Below are positions 48,094 to 58,039 of a stretch of 64,000 nt of DNA, in pieces. The notes beneath the pieces were generated by a model. The model had not been told where the DNA came from. It ran no database searches and saw nothing but the letters and a program-made list of their open reading frames with translations. Every line of letters begins with the position of its first letter. The first letter of the stretch is position 1. Origin of the DNA: Pedobacter punctiformis (lineage in GTDB: Bacteria; Bacteroidota; Bacteroidia; Sphingobacteriales; Sphingobacteriaceae); contig NZ_JAPWGM010000004.1 in assembly GCF_027213715.1 (NCBI RefSeq), positions 248,001-312,000 of the forward strand, given 5' to 3'. The translations under genes and the position numbers were made by a program.

Positions 48094-50913
48094 GTGAAAT
48101 TTATTTACAGGTGCCTCACTATATTTTTTTTATGTCCGGTTAGCCTGGTAATGGGACAGGTTGCTCCCAATATATTAGATAAAAAATTACAAAAATATGC
48201 CCTCACTAACGAAAAAAAGCTAATAGCTGTTGAAGATAGTCTCGTATTGGTAGAGTTTAAAACCGCTTTAACTGCGCAGGAAATTGCCAAAATTAATCCC
48301 AGACGCCAATTCTCCGCCAATCAGTTTATTGTTGACTCAAAAAGCCTTAACCAGCTATCTCAAGATATTCTGAGTAAAACGCCATCCAATAATTTGTGGA
48401 AAGCAAGTGATCATTTGATTCAAAAATGGGAGCTGGGTAATCAAAAAGGCCGGGAGCAATTGGTACGGCTTGTTTTTAATACATTTACCGGTGTGCCTGA
48501 GTATCTAAAGCAGTATAAACTTCAATCTATAAATGAAGCTTATAAACTGATTATTATTTCGATGCCTTTAGCTGATCTGCAAAGCGTTCTTAACCATAGT
48601 GAAATTCTGTTTGCAGATATTGTGCAGCAAGCAAAGGAAGAAATCGTTGTAAGTGGTATGGATCTTTCCGCAATTGATGTTTTTGCAGTACGTAATAAAT
48701 TTCCCGATCTCGATGGTAAAAATATTACCCTTTCTTTAAAGGAAGGAGTATTTGATGTAAAAGATCTCGACCTTTTAGGCAAGGTTGTTCCCGGTACTAA
48801 TAATTCTGCAGATAACGGTCATGCTGTTATTATGGCTACGCTTGCATTGGGCTCCGGGAATTCTTTTATTCACGGTCTGGGGGTTGCACCTGCGGCAAAA
48901 CTGATTACGGCTGATTATATAAATCTATTGCCTGATGACCTAAAAAAACTCTCTTCTGCTAAAGTTAGTGTTCAAAACCATTCCTACGGAACAAGTATTG
49001 ATAATACTTATGGAATCGAGGCCCAGGCTTATGATCAGCAGGTATACGATGCAGATACCATTGTTCATGTGTTTTCTGCAGGTAACCAGGGAACTACAAA
49101 AGCACAATCAGGTGTGTATCAAAACATAGAAAATGCGGCAAACTTAACTGGGAATTTTAAGCAGGCAAAAAATGTTCTGGTTATTGGCGGAATAGGTCGT
49201 GAAAATGTTTCTGAAGCTTTAAGTAGCAAAGGACCGGCTTATGATGGCCGGGTAAAACCTGATGTTGTTTCCTCAGGTGAAGATGGAACCTCAGGTGCAG
49301 CAGCTTTAACCTCAGGTGTTGTAGCCCTATTACAACAAAAATATTATAACCTGTTTGGTAAACCCGCTTCTTCAGCCTTAATTAAAAGTATTTTGGTTAA
49401 CTCAGCTGATGATTTAGGCAGACCGCATGTAGATTATTTTTATGGTTTTGGAAAAGTTAATGCCTTAAAAGCGGTTAACACAATTGCTGAAAACAGGTTT
49501 AAAAAAGGCGAGGTAACGCAGGGGCAGGATTTTTCTTTCCCTTTACAGGTGCAACAAACACAAAAAGAGCTTAAGGTTACATTGGTTTGGAATGATTTAC
49601 CTGCTCCAATAAACAGTGTACAAAGCATTGTTAATCATCTCGACATTTCGGTGGAAGATTTAAGCGGCAAAATGATTCTGCCATGGGTACTCAGTACTTT
49701 TCCTCATGCCGATTCGCTTGCACAGGTTGCAGTTAGAAAGATTGATCAGGTTAATAATGTACAACAGGTTAGTTTAGAAAACCTGTTGCCGGGAAATTAC
49801 ATTATTCATGTAAAAGGAAGAAAAGTGACTCAGGATAAACAAGCATTTTATCTCGCTTACGAAATGAATTTGCCCAATCACTTTCAACTCACATTTCCCG
49901 GTAAGGACGACCATATTTTTGCCGGAGCAAACAACTACATCAGGTGGGAGAATAGTTTTGAAAATAAAACAGGTAAACTATCTGTAAGTTACGATAATGG
50001 AAGTAGCTGGACTATTTTATCCGAATCTGTAAATTTAAGTGCCAAATTTTTTAACTGGTTTAGTCCTGCCGGTTTTACCAGGGCAATACTTAAAATGGAA
50101 ATTGAAGGGCAGGAATTCAGAGGCAACCCGTTTATTATTTCAAGCCCGCCCGTTTTAAAAGTTGGTTATAATTGCGAAGATGGTATTTTGTTTCACTGGA
50201 AACCTCAGCCACTGGCAAAAGACTATACGCTGTATACCATTATCGATAATAAGTTAATACCCTTTACAAATACTACAGATACGATGATTTTGGTTAAAAA
50301 ATTACCAAATGCATCATCTTATTTTGCTTTATCAGAAAATGGGATAGATTTTGCAGGTTTAAAAAGTTATACCATAGATTATCGAACCCAGGGGGTATCA
50401 TGTTATTTGGCAAGTTTAAATGGCGATATCGGGAATGGTACCATTCAGTTAAGCTTAAATATCGGAACCACTTATAAGCTTAAGGGGTTTATATGGGAGA
50501 AACAAATTGATGCAAATACTTTTGTAACGCTTAAAGAGGAGGATGTAAAAGAAGGTTTATTAAATTATTCAACGGTTGATACTTCTCCAAGAACTGGAAT
50601 ACAACGCTACCGGGTTACTTTTTTAACGCAGGAAGGTGCAAAAATTCAATCCAATGTAATTTCTATAAACTACCTTAAAGAAAATGACCTTGTTGTTTAT
50701 CCAAACCCGGTTAGTACAGAACTAAATGTATTAAACGGAGCTTACGATAATTATTCTCTTGCTTTATTTGACATGCTTGGGCGTAAGGTTTTTGAACAGG
50801 CATCAAATGATAATAACCGCTTTAATTTAACCAGACTTACCTCTGGTGTTTATATTGGGGTAATATCTAAAAATAAACAGCAGCTTAAAAAATTTAAAGT
50901 AATTAAGAATTAA
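48094..50913 (+). CDS. S8 subtilisin-like peptidase with T9SS sorting domain
   Basis: The 939-residue protein starts at GTG 48094, giving a signal peptide that ends SLVMGQ. The S8 domain shows H243 (NGHAVIMATL), oxyanion N331 (FSAGNQG) and S400 (DGTSGAAALT). The first catalytic block, usually containing the Asp, reads ITLSLKEGVFDVKDLD (residues 211-226), where E217 stands at the usual Asp position and D221 or D224 are alternatives. Beta domains follow, and the end is a type A T9SS sorting domain: VYPNPVSTELNVL, LALFDMLGRKVFE and GVYIGVISKNKQQLKKF. It is expected to be secreted by T9SS. Confidence 0.88.
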   Translation: MKFIYRCLTIFFLCPVSLVMGQVAPNILDKKLQKYALTNEKKLIAVEDSLVLVEFKTALTAQEIAKINPRRQFSANQFIVDSKSLNQLSQDILSKTPSNNLWKASDHLIQKWELGNQKGREQLVRLVFNTFTGVPEYLKQYKLQSINEAYKLIIISMPLADLQSVLNHSEILFADIVQQAKEEIVVSGMDLSAIDVFAVRNKFPDLDGKNITLSLKEGVFDVKDLDLLGKVVPGTNNSADNGHAVIMATLALGSGNSFIHGLGVAPAAKLITADYINLLPDDLKKLSSAKVSVQNHSYGTSIDNTYGIEAQAYDQQVYDADTIVHVFSAGNQGTTKAQSGVYQNIENAANLTGNFKQAKNVLVIGGIGRENVSEALSSKGPAYDGRVKPDVVSSGEDGTSGAAALTSGVVALLQQKYYNLFGKPASSALIKSILVNSADDLGRPHVDYFYGFGKVNALKAVNTIAENRFKKGEVTQGQDFSFPLQVQQTQKELKVTLVWNDLPAPINSVQSIVNHLDISVEDLSGKMILPWVLSTFPHADSLAQVAVRKIDQVNNVQQVSLENLLPGNYIIHVKGRKVTQDKQAFYLAYEMNLPNHFQLTFPGKDDHIFAGANNYIRWENSFENKTGKLSVSYDNGSSWTILSESVNLSAKFFNWFSPAGFTRAILKMEIEGQEFRGNPFIISSPPVLKVGYNCEDGILFHWKPQPLAKDYTLYTIIDNKLIPFTNTTDTMILVKKLPNASSYFALSENGIDFAGLKSYTIDYRTQGVSCYLASLNGDIGNGTIQLSLNIGTTYKLKGFIWEKQIDANTFVTLKEEDVKEGLLNYSTVDTSPRTGIQRYRVTFLTQEGAKIQSNVISINYLKENDLVVYPNPVSTELNVLNGAYDNYSLALFDMLGRKVFEQASNDNNRFNLTRLTSGVYIGVISKNKQQLKKFKVIKN

Positions 50914-50931
50914 CTCATAAAATAAAGAAAC

Positions 50932-50968
50932 AAAAAAGGCCTTCTGGCTAAATCAGAAGGCCTTTTTT
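50932..50968. terminator. Bidirectional terminator between S8 and OM-barrel genes
   Basis: GGCCTTCTG and CAGAAGGCC pair around GCTAAAT with A and T runs on either side, between the convergent genes. Confidence 0.9.
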
Positions 50969-50984
50969 GTAGTGTAATAATTTA

Positions 50985-51587
50985 CTAAAAGTGAAACATT
51001 ACGCCTAATTTAGGAGCGAAAGTATCAGCTTCTAAACCAAATGAGTTTGTTTTTACTTTAGCACCAGTTGCTTCATCTTTAATAGAGAAGTTGTTGTAAC
51101 CTAATCCATTAACTGAAACTTCGATACCGATTCTTTTAGTAGGGAAGAAAGCAAAACCTGGAGCAACGTTTACACCGATAGAAGTTGTTGAACCAACTTT
51201 AGCACCTGTATCGCCATTAGCATCCACAATTTTGTTGTTACCGAAAGCCATTGGAACTGATAATTGTCCGAAGAATTTGAACTGATCAGATAAACCAACA
51301 TAGTAACGACCGAAAGGTGCTACAACGAAAGCTTCGTTTTGTCTTAATCTGCTCACTTCTTTATTATAAGTATAACCAACACCTGTACCAATTGCGAAAT
51401 TATTTGCTACAAAATATCCAGCGCTTGGAACGATGCTAAAGCTTACATCAGCTTTATTAGCGCCATCAACCTTTGAAGTATTGAAGCCAACATTACCACC
51501 TAAAATAACTTTTCCTTTTTCTGTTTGTGCGTTTGCACCATAAACTAAACCTGCAACTGCAACTAATGATAATAATAGTTTTTTCAT
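50985..51587 (-). CDS. Outer-membrane beta-barrel protein
   Basis: The 200 residues have a signal peptide (LVYGANAQ) and about eight short amphipathic strands with G-rich turns (ILGGNVGFNTSK, IGTGVGYTY, FGQLSVPMAFG, GVNVAPGFAFF), ending in LGVMFHF. The length and pattern fit a small OmpA-like or OmpW-like barrel of the PorT family type. Function unknown. Its upstream gap is rich in palindromes, suggesting tight regulation. Confidence 0.83.
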   Translation of the reverse strand: MKKLLLSLVAVAGLVYGANAQTEKGKVILGGNVGFNTSKVDGANKADVSFSIVPSAGYFVANNFAIGTGVGYTYNKEVSRLRQNEAFVVAPFGRYYVGLSDQFKFFGQLSVPMAFGNNKIVDANGDTGAKVGSTTSIGVNVAPGFAFFPTKRIGIEVSVNGLGYNNFSIKDEATGAKVKTNSFGLEADTFAPKLGVMFHF

Positions 51588-51940
51588 CTTTTTTATTATT
51601 TATTTTGTTAATATTATGGTCAGATTCTACCTTTTTAATTTCTGACTATATTTGACTAAAAGTCAATGCTTGTGCCAAAAAACATTCATAAAGTCATTAA
51701 AAAATCAGTTTTTAGGTAACTGGTTATGTTATAAATACATATAAATTCAATGTTAAATCAATATTATTTTAGTGTGACAGAAAATCAATCGATCGATTAA
51801 TTTTTTAATGCTGTCAAATTGACAATCTGACTTTTTTTGTAGAAATGTCAGATATTTTTGCAGCACTTATGGCAGTAAATTGTAGAATAACCGTAATCAT
51901 TGTAATAAAAGTTTTAAAGTATTTTGACCTTTAATCTTAA
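51588..51940. promoter_or_regulatory. Cluster of TGAC/GTCA palindromes upstream of the OM-barrel gene
   Basis: The gap holds GTCAGA-N16-TCTGAC (51619-51646), TTGACT-AAA-AGTCAA (51652-51666), AATCGATCGATT (51787-51798), TGTCAA-A-TTGACA (51812-51824) and ATCTGAC...GTCAGAT (51825-51853). Several share the GTCA half-site. This density is unlike the other gaps in the window and suggests binding of one or more dimeric regulators to the OM-barrel or MFS promoter. Confidence 0.5.
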
Positions 51941-51969
51941 TTGAACCAAGGCTATAATTTATACCTTTG
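51941..51969 (+). promoter_or_regulatory. Promoter of the FSR-type MFS gene
   Basis: TTG (51941-51943), 18 bases, then TACCTTTG (51962-51969) fits the Bacteroidota -33/-7 promoter (TTG and TAnnTTTG). The ATG at 51988 is 18 bases further on. Confidence 0.6.
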
Positions 51970-51987
51970 ATTTTAACCTCGTTTTTT

Positions 51988-53192
51988 ATGATTGATACCT
52001 CATCTCCAAAAAGTTTAGTCGAGAAAACCGTTTTTCCTATTCTTTTTGCGTTAAGTTTTTCGCATTTGTTAAATGATACCATCCAATCTTTAATTCCAGC
52101 TATTTATCCAGTGATTAAGACCAATTATCATTTAAATTTTTCACAGATTGGTCTTATTACACTAACTTTTCAGCTGGCCGCTTCGTTATTGCAACCATTT
52201 GTAGGCTTATATACAGATAAAAAACCACAGCCTTATTCTTTAGCCATTGGAATGGGCTTCACATTAACCGGATTAATTACCCTTTCCATGTCCCAGCATT
52301 TTTACACCATGCTTATCTCTTATGTCTTATAGGCATAGGTTCGTCAATCTTTCATCCCGAAGCTTCGAGAATGGCTCATGCAGCATCAGGAGGGAAGCGG
52401 GGGCTTGCACAATCTGTTTTTCAATTAGGCGGTAATGCCGGAAGTTCTTTAGGACCTTTATTAGCCGCCTGGATTATTGTTCCTTATGGTCAATTTAGCG
52501 TAATCTGGTTTTCAATCATTGCGCTTTTAGCAATTATGATATTAAGTTATGTAGGCAACTGGTATAAAGGTTTTGTATTGGCCAGAAGCAAAAGCAAAGC
52601 TAATATTCAAACTGTTGTTAATAAGTTCTCAAAAGGAAAGGTAATTTTTGCAGTATCTATTTTATTGCTTCTTATCTTTTCCAAGTATTTTTATATGGCG
52701 AGTTTAACCAATTATTTTACCTTTTATCTGATTGATAAATTCCACATTTCTGTTCAAACTTCTCAGATTTATCTGTTTGTTTTCTTGTTTTCGGTAGCTG
52801 CCGGAACTTTATTAGGTGGCCCAATTGGCGATAGGATAGGGCGGAAATACGTGATTTGGGCTTCTATATTGGGTACAGCACCATTTGCTTTATTATTACC
52901 TCATGCCAATTTATTTTGGATAGGTGTTTTAATTGTACCCATCGGAATGATTTTAGCTTCAGCTTTTTCTGCAATCCTGGTTTATGCACAGGAATTAATT
53001 CCCGGTAAAGTTGGTTTAGTTGCAGGATTGTTTTTTGGATTTGCTTTTGGTATGGGCGGAATCGGTTCTGCATTGTTAGGGAAACTTGCAGATGCTAAAG
53101 GAATAGAATATGTATTCTTTATTTGTGCTTTTCTACCACTTATTGGCTTATTAACGGGTTTCCTGCCGAATATAGAAACTAAAAAAAAATAA
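51988..53192 (+). pseudogene. FSR-family MFS transporter, interrupted by a one-base frameshift
   Basis: The first frame, from ATG 51988, encodes about 114 residues ending MLISYVL and a TAG at 52330. The same protein continues one frame over from 52329 with IGIGSSIFHPEASRMAH, the expected FSR family motif, and runs to 53192 for about 288 residues. Joined, it gives about 400 residues and 12 helices, the normal length of a fosmidomycin-resistance-type (Fsr) exporter. The helix pattern, SFSHLLNDTIQSL opening and IGDRIGRKY motif A are all present. A single-base deletion at 52327-52329 explains the break. Recent mutation, sequencing error or frameshifting are all possible. Confidence 0.85.
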
Positions 53193-53225
53193 AAAGTCCG
53201 ATTGTTATTTAACAATCGGACTTTT
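53191..53225. terminator. Terminator after the MFS gene
   Basis: AAAAGTCCGATTGTT pairs with AACAATCGGACTTTT around ATTT, shared with the convergent barrel gene. Confidence 0.9.
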
Positions 53226-53245
53226 AAAAGAGTCTTTAGACAATA

Positions 53246-53761
53246 TTATTTACTTAAATCAAAAGCAACACCAACATTAAATGAAATTTGGTTGTTTAAC
53301 TTTTCATAACCAATTGCATCAGAATTGTAACGGGCAATAGGAAATTGTGTTTCGGCAAAAAGACCGAATCCTTTATCAAAAAAGACTCTGCCTCCCACAT
53401 GGGCCCCAAAATTTTTCAACCCTAAATTTAAGCCTGGATATAGATCGACGTTAGATGGTAAACCAATAACATTACCTAAATTTGCATTAAATCTGGCTTT
53501 AAGGTCAAACCGATCTCCAAAACCTGGTTTATCAACGCCATCGAATGATTTTACGCCAAGTAAATAACTAGCTTGTGCACCAATAGAAAAGCTTGGGCCC
53601 AAACCATAATCTATAGAGGTTACAATTCCGGTTCCCCACTTTTGTAAATTTGCACCAATCTGGTATCTTAAATCGTCTTTTCCTTTATACGCACTAATTT
53701 GTGCATCTGATTGCTGGTAACTAATAACTAACAAAAATAAACAGGCAAAAATTTTTCTCAT
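53246..53761 (-). CDS. Outer-membrane beta-barrel-like protein
   Basis: The 171 residues have a signal peptide (ISYQQSDAQ) and alternating strands (YQIGANLQKWGTGIVTS, FSIGAQASYLLG, LYPGLNLGLKNFGAHVGG) ending ISFNVGVAFDLSK. This resembles short porin-like or DUF6646-type proteins of Bacteroidota. Function unknown. It is monocistronic. Confidence 0.78.
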   Translation of the reverse strand: MRKIFACLFLLVISYQQSDAQISAYKGKDDLRYQIGANLQKWGTGIVTSIDYGLGPSFSIGAQASYLLGVKSFDGVDKPGFGDRFDLKARFNANLGNVIGLPSNVDLYPGLNLGLKNFGAHVGGRVFFDKGFGLFAETQFPIARYNSDAIGYEKLNNQISFNVGVAFDLSK

Positions 53762-54025
53762 CGTAAATATTTAAATTATGGGTAAATTAATTAAATTCAG
53801 TTTTATTGCTTTTTAATGCTGTATGCGTAACTAATGCAATGTTCTATTGTTGAAAATAATTTGTTTATACCCCAATCCGGATAAAATAAATAACAAATTT
53901 CTTTTCGTTAATATTATACAGCTTTAATTAAAGCAAGTATTACAGGATGTAATTGCTATAAGGATGTTAGCAAACCGATTTGGTGCTGCAAATATATAAA
54001 AAAAGTAAATTTTAAATTAATTTAA
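53762..54025. other. Intergenic region upstream of the barrel gene
   Basis: AT-rich sequence between the barrel gene and clpB. I see no small gene, RNA or clear promoter here. Confidence 0.5.
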
Positions 54026-54064
54026 AACAAAAAAACCTGCAGAACATATTTCTACAGGTTTTTG
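54026..54064 (-). terminator. Intrinsic terminator of clpB
   Basis: AAAAACCTG.AGAA pairs with TTTCT.CAGGTTTTT (one mismatch side), giving a T-run on the minus strand, 18 bp after the clpB stop codon. Confidence 0.8.
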
Positions 54065-54081
54065 TATTGACTTGTTTAGCC

Positions 54082-56676
54082 TTAATTTTGATTCAGGAAA
54101 ACGAAGTTATGATCAAACATATCCAGCTTTATTTTGCTGTCTTTATCAATTTTACCAGCCAGAATGTCTTTTGATAATTCGTTTAATATTCTTTTTTGAA
54201 TGACTCTTTTTAATGGTCTGGCACCAAATTGAGGATCGTAACCTAATTGAGCAAGCCAATCTAATGCTTCAGGAGAAGCCTCCATTTCGATGCCCATTTC
54301 GGCAAGTGTTTCCTGTACATGTTTAAATTGTAAGTTTACAATATTTCTAATCTCGCCGCGATTTAAAGGTGTAAACATAATCAACTCATCAATGCGGTTT
54401 AAAAACTCAGGACGGATGGTTTGTTTTAACACCTCAAAAAGCTCATTTTTAGTTTTAGCAATTAACTCATCGCGATTATCTTCATCCAGATTTTTAAAAT
54501 TATCCTGAATTAAATGTGCCCCAATGTTAGAGGTCATAATGATAATGGTGTTTTTAAAATTCACCGTTCTGCCTTTATTGTCTGTTAAACGGCCATCATC
54601 CAAAACCTGCAATAATATGTTAAAAACATCAGGATGTGCTTTTTCGATCTCATCTAGTAACACAACAGAGTAGGGCTTACGTCTAACAGCTTCAGTAAGT
54701 TGTCCACCCTCATCGTAGCCAACATATCCCGGAGGTGCTCCAATTAAGCGGGAAACCGCATGGCGTTCCTGATACTCACTCATATCGATACGGGTTAAAG
54801 CATTTTCATCATTAAATAAAAATTCTGCTAATGCTTTTGCCAGCTCTGTTTTACCTACACCAGTTGTTCCTAAAAATATAAATGACCCAATTGGTTTACG
54901 TTTATCCTGTAAGCCTGCTCTTGAACGGCGAATGGCATCCGAAATGGCTTCAATCGCTTCGTCCTGCCCGGCAACACGTTTATGCAGTTCTGTTTCAAGG
55001 TTTAATAATTTCTCCCGCTCACCGGCAATTAATTTAGTTACCGGAATACCCGTCCAGCGGCCAACTACACCTGCAATGTCATCAGCGGTTACTTCTTCTT
55101 TAAGCATTCTGCTGCTGCTTTGCTGGCTTTCTAAATCGGCTTTTAGTTTCTCTACTGTATCCTGAGCCTCTTTAATTTTGCCATAACGAATTTCGGCAAC
55201 CTTGCCATAATCCCCGGCACGTTCTGCCTGTTCGGCTTCTAATTTATAATGCTCAATTTGCTCCAACTGACTATTAACCGCATCTACCAAATCCTTTTCA
55301 CCCTGCCATTTGGCCTTTAACTGGTCACGCTCTGCAGATAAATTGGCAATTTCTTCGGATAACTCTTTGATCTTGCGGTCGTCTTTCTCCCTTTTAATTG
55401 CTTCACGTTCAATTTCTAAACGCATAATTTCGCGGTCTAAGGCATCCACATTTTCAGGTACGCTGTCCATTTCCATACGCAATTTAGAGGCCGCCTCATC
55501 CATTAAATCGATGGCTTTATCTGGTAAAAAGCGGTCAGAGATGTATCGCTGACTCATTTCTACGGCTGCAATAATGGCTTCGTCTTTAATTCTTACTTTA
55601 TGGTGCGTTTCGTAACGTTCTTTTAAACCCCGTAAAATAGAAATGGCATCCTGAGTATCCGGTTCTTCAACCATCACTTTTTGGAAACGGCGTTCAAGGG
55701 CTTTATCTTTTTCCAGATATTTTTGATACTCATCTAATGTTGTTGCACCTATGGCTCTTAATTCTCCACGTGCTAAAGCAGGTTTTAAAATATTTGCCGC
55801 ATCCATTGCGCCTTCGCCACCACCCGCACCAACCAAGGTATGAATCTCATCGATAAACAGAATAATATCGCCATCACTTTGCGTTACTTCCTTAACGACT
55901 GCCTTTAAGCGCTCTTCAAACTCTCCTTTATATTTGGCACCTGCAATTAAAGCGCCCATATCCAGTGAGTATACGGTTTTGCTTTTCAGGTTTTCAGGTA
56001 CATCACCTTTAATAATCCTGAAAGCGATACCTTCTGCGATAGCGGTTTTACCAACTCCGGGTTCTCCAATTAAAATCGGATTATTTTTTGTTCTTCGAGA
56101 TAAAATCTGAATTACACGGCGGATTTCTTCATCACGGCCAATCACCGGATCCAGTTTTCCACTTTCAGCATATTCGTTTAAATTTCGGGCATATTTACCT
56201 AAGGCCTGATAAGTTGCTTCTGCATTTTGATCCGTTACACGGTTATCTCCCCGCAATTCTATAATGGCTTTTTTAAGGTCTTTTTCGTTAACCCCTTGCT
56301 CTTTTAACAGTTTGGAGGTATTATCGTTAACGGCTAAAATGCCTAATAATAAATGTTCTACAGAAACAAACTCATCTTTAAATTCTTTTAAAAACGATTG
56401 TGCTTTTTGTAAAACGGCGTTGGTATTTGATGACAGATAGACATTGCTTCCACTTACTTTTGGAAGTTTGGCAATCTCCTGATCTAAATTTTGATTTAAT
56501 GAATTAAGGTTTACGTTTAGTTTCTTTAATACATAAGAAACTACATTTTCATCAACAGTAAGCAAACCTTTTAACAGATGTACCGTTTCAATAGCCTGTT
56601 GCTGGTTGCCAAGGGCTATTTCGGAAGCCTGTTGAACAGCTTCCTGGGCTTTGATTGTAAAATTGTTGAAGTTCAT
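54082..56676 (-). CDS. clpB: ClpB disaggregase (Hsp100)
   Basis: The 864 residues have the full ClpB layout: an N-terminal Clp repeat domain (1-150), NBD1 with Walker A GEPGVGKT (about residue 203), a long coiled-coil middle domain (about 400-530, rich in Glu/Lys and containing [10 protein letters not shown]), and NBD2 with Walker A GTTGVGKT (about residue 600), then the pore loop region GYVGYDEG, the Walker B block [14 protein letters not shown] and sensor block PEFLNRIDE. With DnaK it rescues aggregated proteins by threading them through the hexamer. Heat-shock regulation is expected, but I saw no heat-shock promoter motif. Confidence 0.97.
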   Translation of the reverse strand: MNFNNFTIKAQEAVQQASEIALGNQQQAIETVHLLKGLLTVDENVVSYVLKKLNVNLNSLNQNLDQEIAKLPKVSGSNVYLSSNTNAVLQKAQSFLKEFKDEFVSVEHLLLGILAVNDNTSKLLKEQGVNEKDLKKAIIELRGDNRVTDQNAEATYQALGKYARNLNEYAESGKLDPVIGRDEEIRRVIQILSRRTKNNPILIGEPGVGKTAIAEGIAFRIIKGDVPENLKSKTVYSLDMGALIAGAKYKGEFEERLKAVVKEVTQSDGDIILFIDEIHTLVGAGGGEGAMDAANILKPALARGELRAIGATTLDEYQKYLEKDKALERRFQKVMVEEPDTQDAISILRGLKERYETHHKVRIKDEAIIAAVEMSQRYISDRFLPDKAIDLMDEAASKLRMEMDSVPENVDALDREIMRLEIEREAIKREKDDRKIKELSEEIANLSAERDQLKAKWQGEKDLVDAVNSQLEQIEHYKLEAEQAERAGDYGKVAEIRYGKIKEAQDTVEKLKADLESQQSSSRMLKEEVTADDIAGVVGRWTGIPVTKLIAGEREKLLNLETELHKRVAGQDEAIEAISDAIRRSRAGLQDKRKPIGSFIFLGTTGVGKTELAKALAEFLFNDENALTRIDMSEYQERHAVSRLIGAPPGYVGYDEGGQLTEAVRRKPYSVVLLDEIEKAHPDVFNILLQVLDDGRLTDNKGRTVNFKNTIIIMTSNIGAHLIQDNFKNLDEDNRDELIAKTKNELFEVLKQTIRPEFLNRIDELIMFTPLNRGEIRNIVNLQFKHVQETLAEMGIEMEASPEALDWLAQLGYDPQFGARPLKRVIQKRILNELSKDILAGKIDKDSKIKLDMFDHNFVFLNQN

Positions 56677-56782
56677 ATTCCTTTTTAATCAAAACAAATG
56701 CCACGACAATTTGCTTTAACAATTCGGAAATTTTGTCTGTTATAATTTTTATTGAGCGACTAAATGTCTGTTTATTAGTGTT

Positions 56783-57523
56783 TTATACTGAATCTTTGTC
56801 TGCTTTGCTTAGGTGAAGATAAGATCCAATCAGTGCACTAACAGCGCATTCAAATGCTACAAAGACGGTTGTGGTGAGTAAATAAGTGATGTTGAGCCAT
56901 TCGATGTTATGAAAGCGAAGAATTGTGGTTGTTATACCCCATATTTCGTTAGCCATAATAATGACAATAACTAAGGTCAAACTTTCTGTAAATAAGGATT
57001 TCATTACAGGCAATGGACTAACTGTTTTTAAGTACCGGTAAACAATAACGGTAAGTAAAGCGGTATATAATATTAAATTAAATCCTGAGATAAAGTAAGA
57101 TAACATTTGCCTGTTTTCAGGTTTATCTAAACTTAATGATTGGTTTGAATACAGCATAGATACTGTAATGGAAATAAATGCACTCAAAATTTGAGTTAAG
57201 CAGAATGATTTTAAGGTGTAAAAAAACCTAAATGTTTGAATGTCTTTCGCCTGGTCGCTGCGGTATTGAAACAGCAGAAATAAAAGCAAAAATATAGGAA
57301 TAGAAAAAACCTGGCTATCGATTACTCCCATTGGAAAAATGCCAAGGGGCGAGGAATTAAATAATAATATCAGGTTAGAAATGATTAAAATTGAGGTACA
57401 AATCCATGCTATAATTTCTATAGACAGTTTTTTTCGGCGGAAGTTAATTATGGCCAAAATGAAGCCAAGTAAAAAACTAAGTGTAAGGGCAGGAATGGCT
57501 ATTAAGAGGAGGAAAAATTCCAT
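56783..57523 (-). CDS. Polytopic membrane protein of unknown function
   Basis: The 246 residues have about seven hydrophobic helices (at about 4-26, 36-55, 68-88, 105-128, 145-165, 180-200 and 215-238) with few loop residues. I recognise no motif or family. There is a low level of charged residues at loops (RRKK, RSDQAKD). It lies behind clpB by 106 bp on the same strand but is not clearly in its operon. Confidence 0.75.
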   Translation of the reverse strand: MEFFLLLIAIPALTLSFLLGFILAIINFRRKKLSIEIIAWICTSILIISNLILLFNSSPLGIFPMGVIDSQVFSIPIFLLLFLLFQYRSDQAKDIQTFRFFYTLKSFCLTQILSAFISITVSMLYSNQSLSLDKPENRQMLSYFISGFNLILYTALLTVIVYRYLKTVSPLPVMKSLFTESLTLVIVIIMANEIWGITTTILRFHNIEWLNITYLLTTTVFVAFECAVSALIGSYLHLSKADKDSV

Positions 57524-58039
57524 AGTGAGCGGATTAGATTTTGATCAAAGTATACTTTAGTGGTTATAATGTTAGATTTACTAATGTATTATATTAATTA
57601 CATTAAATCAGATTTATATTTTAATTTTTGTTAAAATACTGTTTTTAAAGGATTTGGTTAATATGTTGTTCTTTGTAAATGTTAAATTTTTGTAAAACGC
57701 AAAACCGCAGTTAAACTATGATCCTTTTAAACCGTTCTAAAGTACATGAGGATATTGGAAAACATATTTTACGGAATTTTAGCGGTCTTTAGCCTGGTCA
57801 TACTTTTTATAGTCGAGTTTTTTTCTGGCTCAAAAAGTAAAAATTAATATTCTTATAAATTGTTGATTATCTATTTTCAGTTAAGCGTTTTTATGCTATA
57901 TAACGTTGTGTAATAAAAAATCCCCAAAATAATTACTAATATTGAGGCGAATGTTTTGTAAATTTATGCTGATCAATTTCTAATTGTAGTTTCAGTTATA
58001 CTACTCAAGGCGCAATAGGACTACATTGCAGAAAATATA
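57524..58039. other. 516-bp gap before the ECF sigma gene
   Basis: Mostly AT-rich spacer. The only feature I can name is the 33-codon ORF entered separately. No hairpin or promoter pair is certain. Confidence 0.5.
57746..57847 (+). CDS. Possible 33-residue single-helix membrane peptide
   Basis: An ATG at 57746 opens MRILENIFYGILAVFSLVIL, continuing FIVEFFSGSKSKN. The hydrophobic run of about 20 residues followed by a basic tail (KSKN) fits a small inner-membrane peptide of the KdpF size class. Support is the amphiphile pattern alone; no ribosome site or homologue is visible, so this is a candidate only. Confidence 0.35.
   Translation: MRILENIFYGILAVFSLVILFIVEFFSGSKSKN

Noticed and set aside
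51897..52082. 61-codon minus-strand frame overlapping the FSR gene start
   Set aside because: It runs antisense through the promoter and first codons of the transporter and has no domain.
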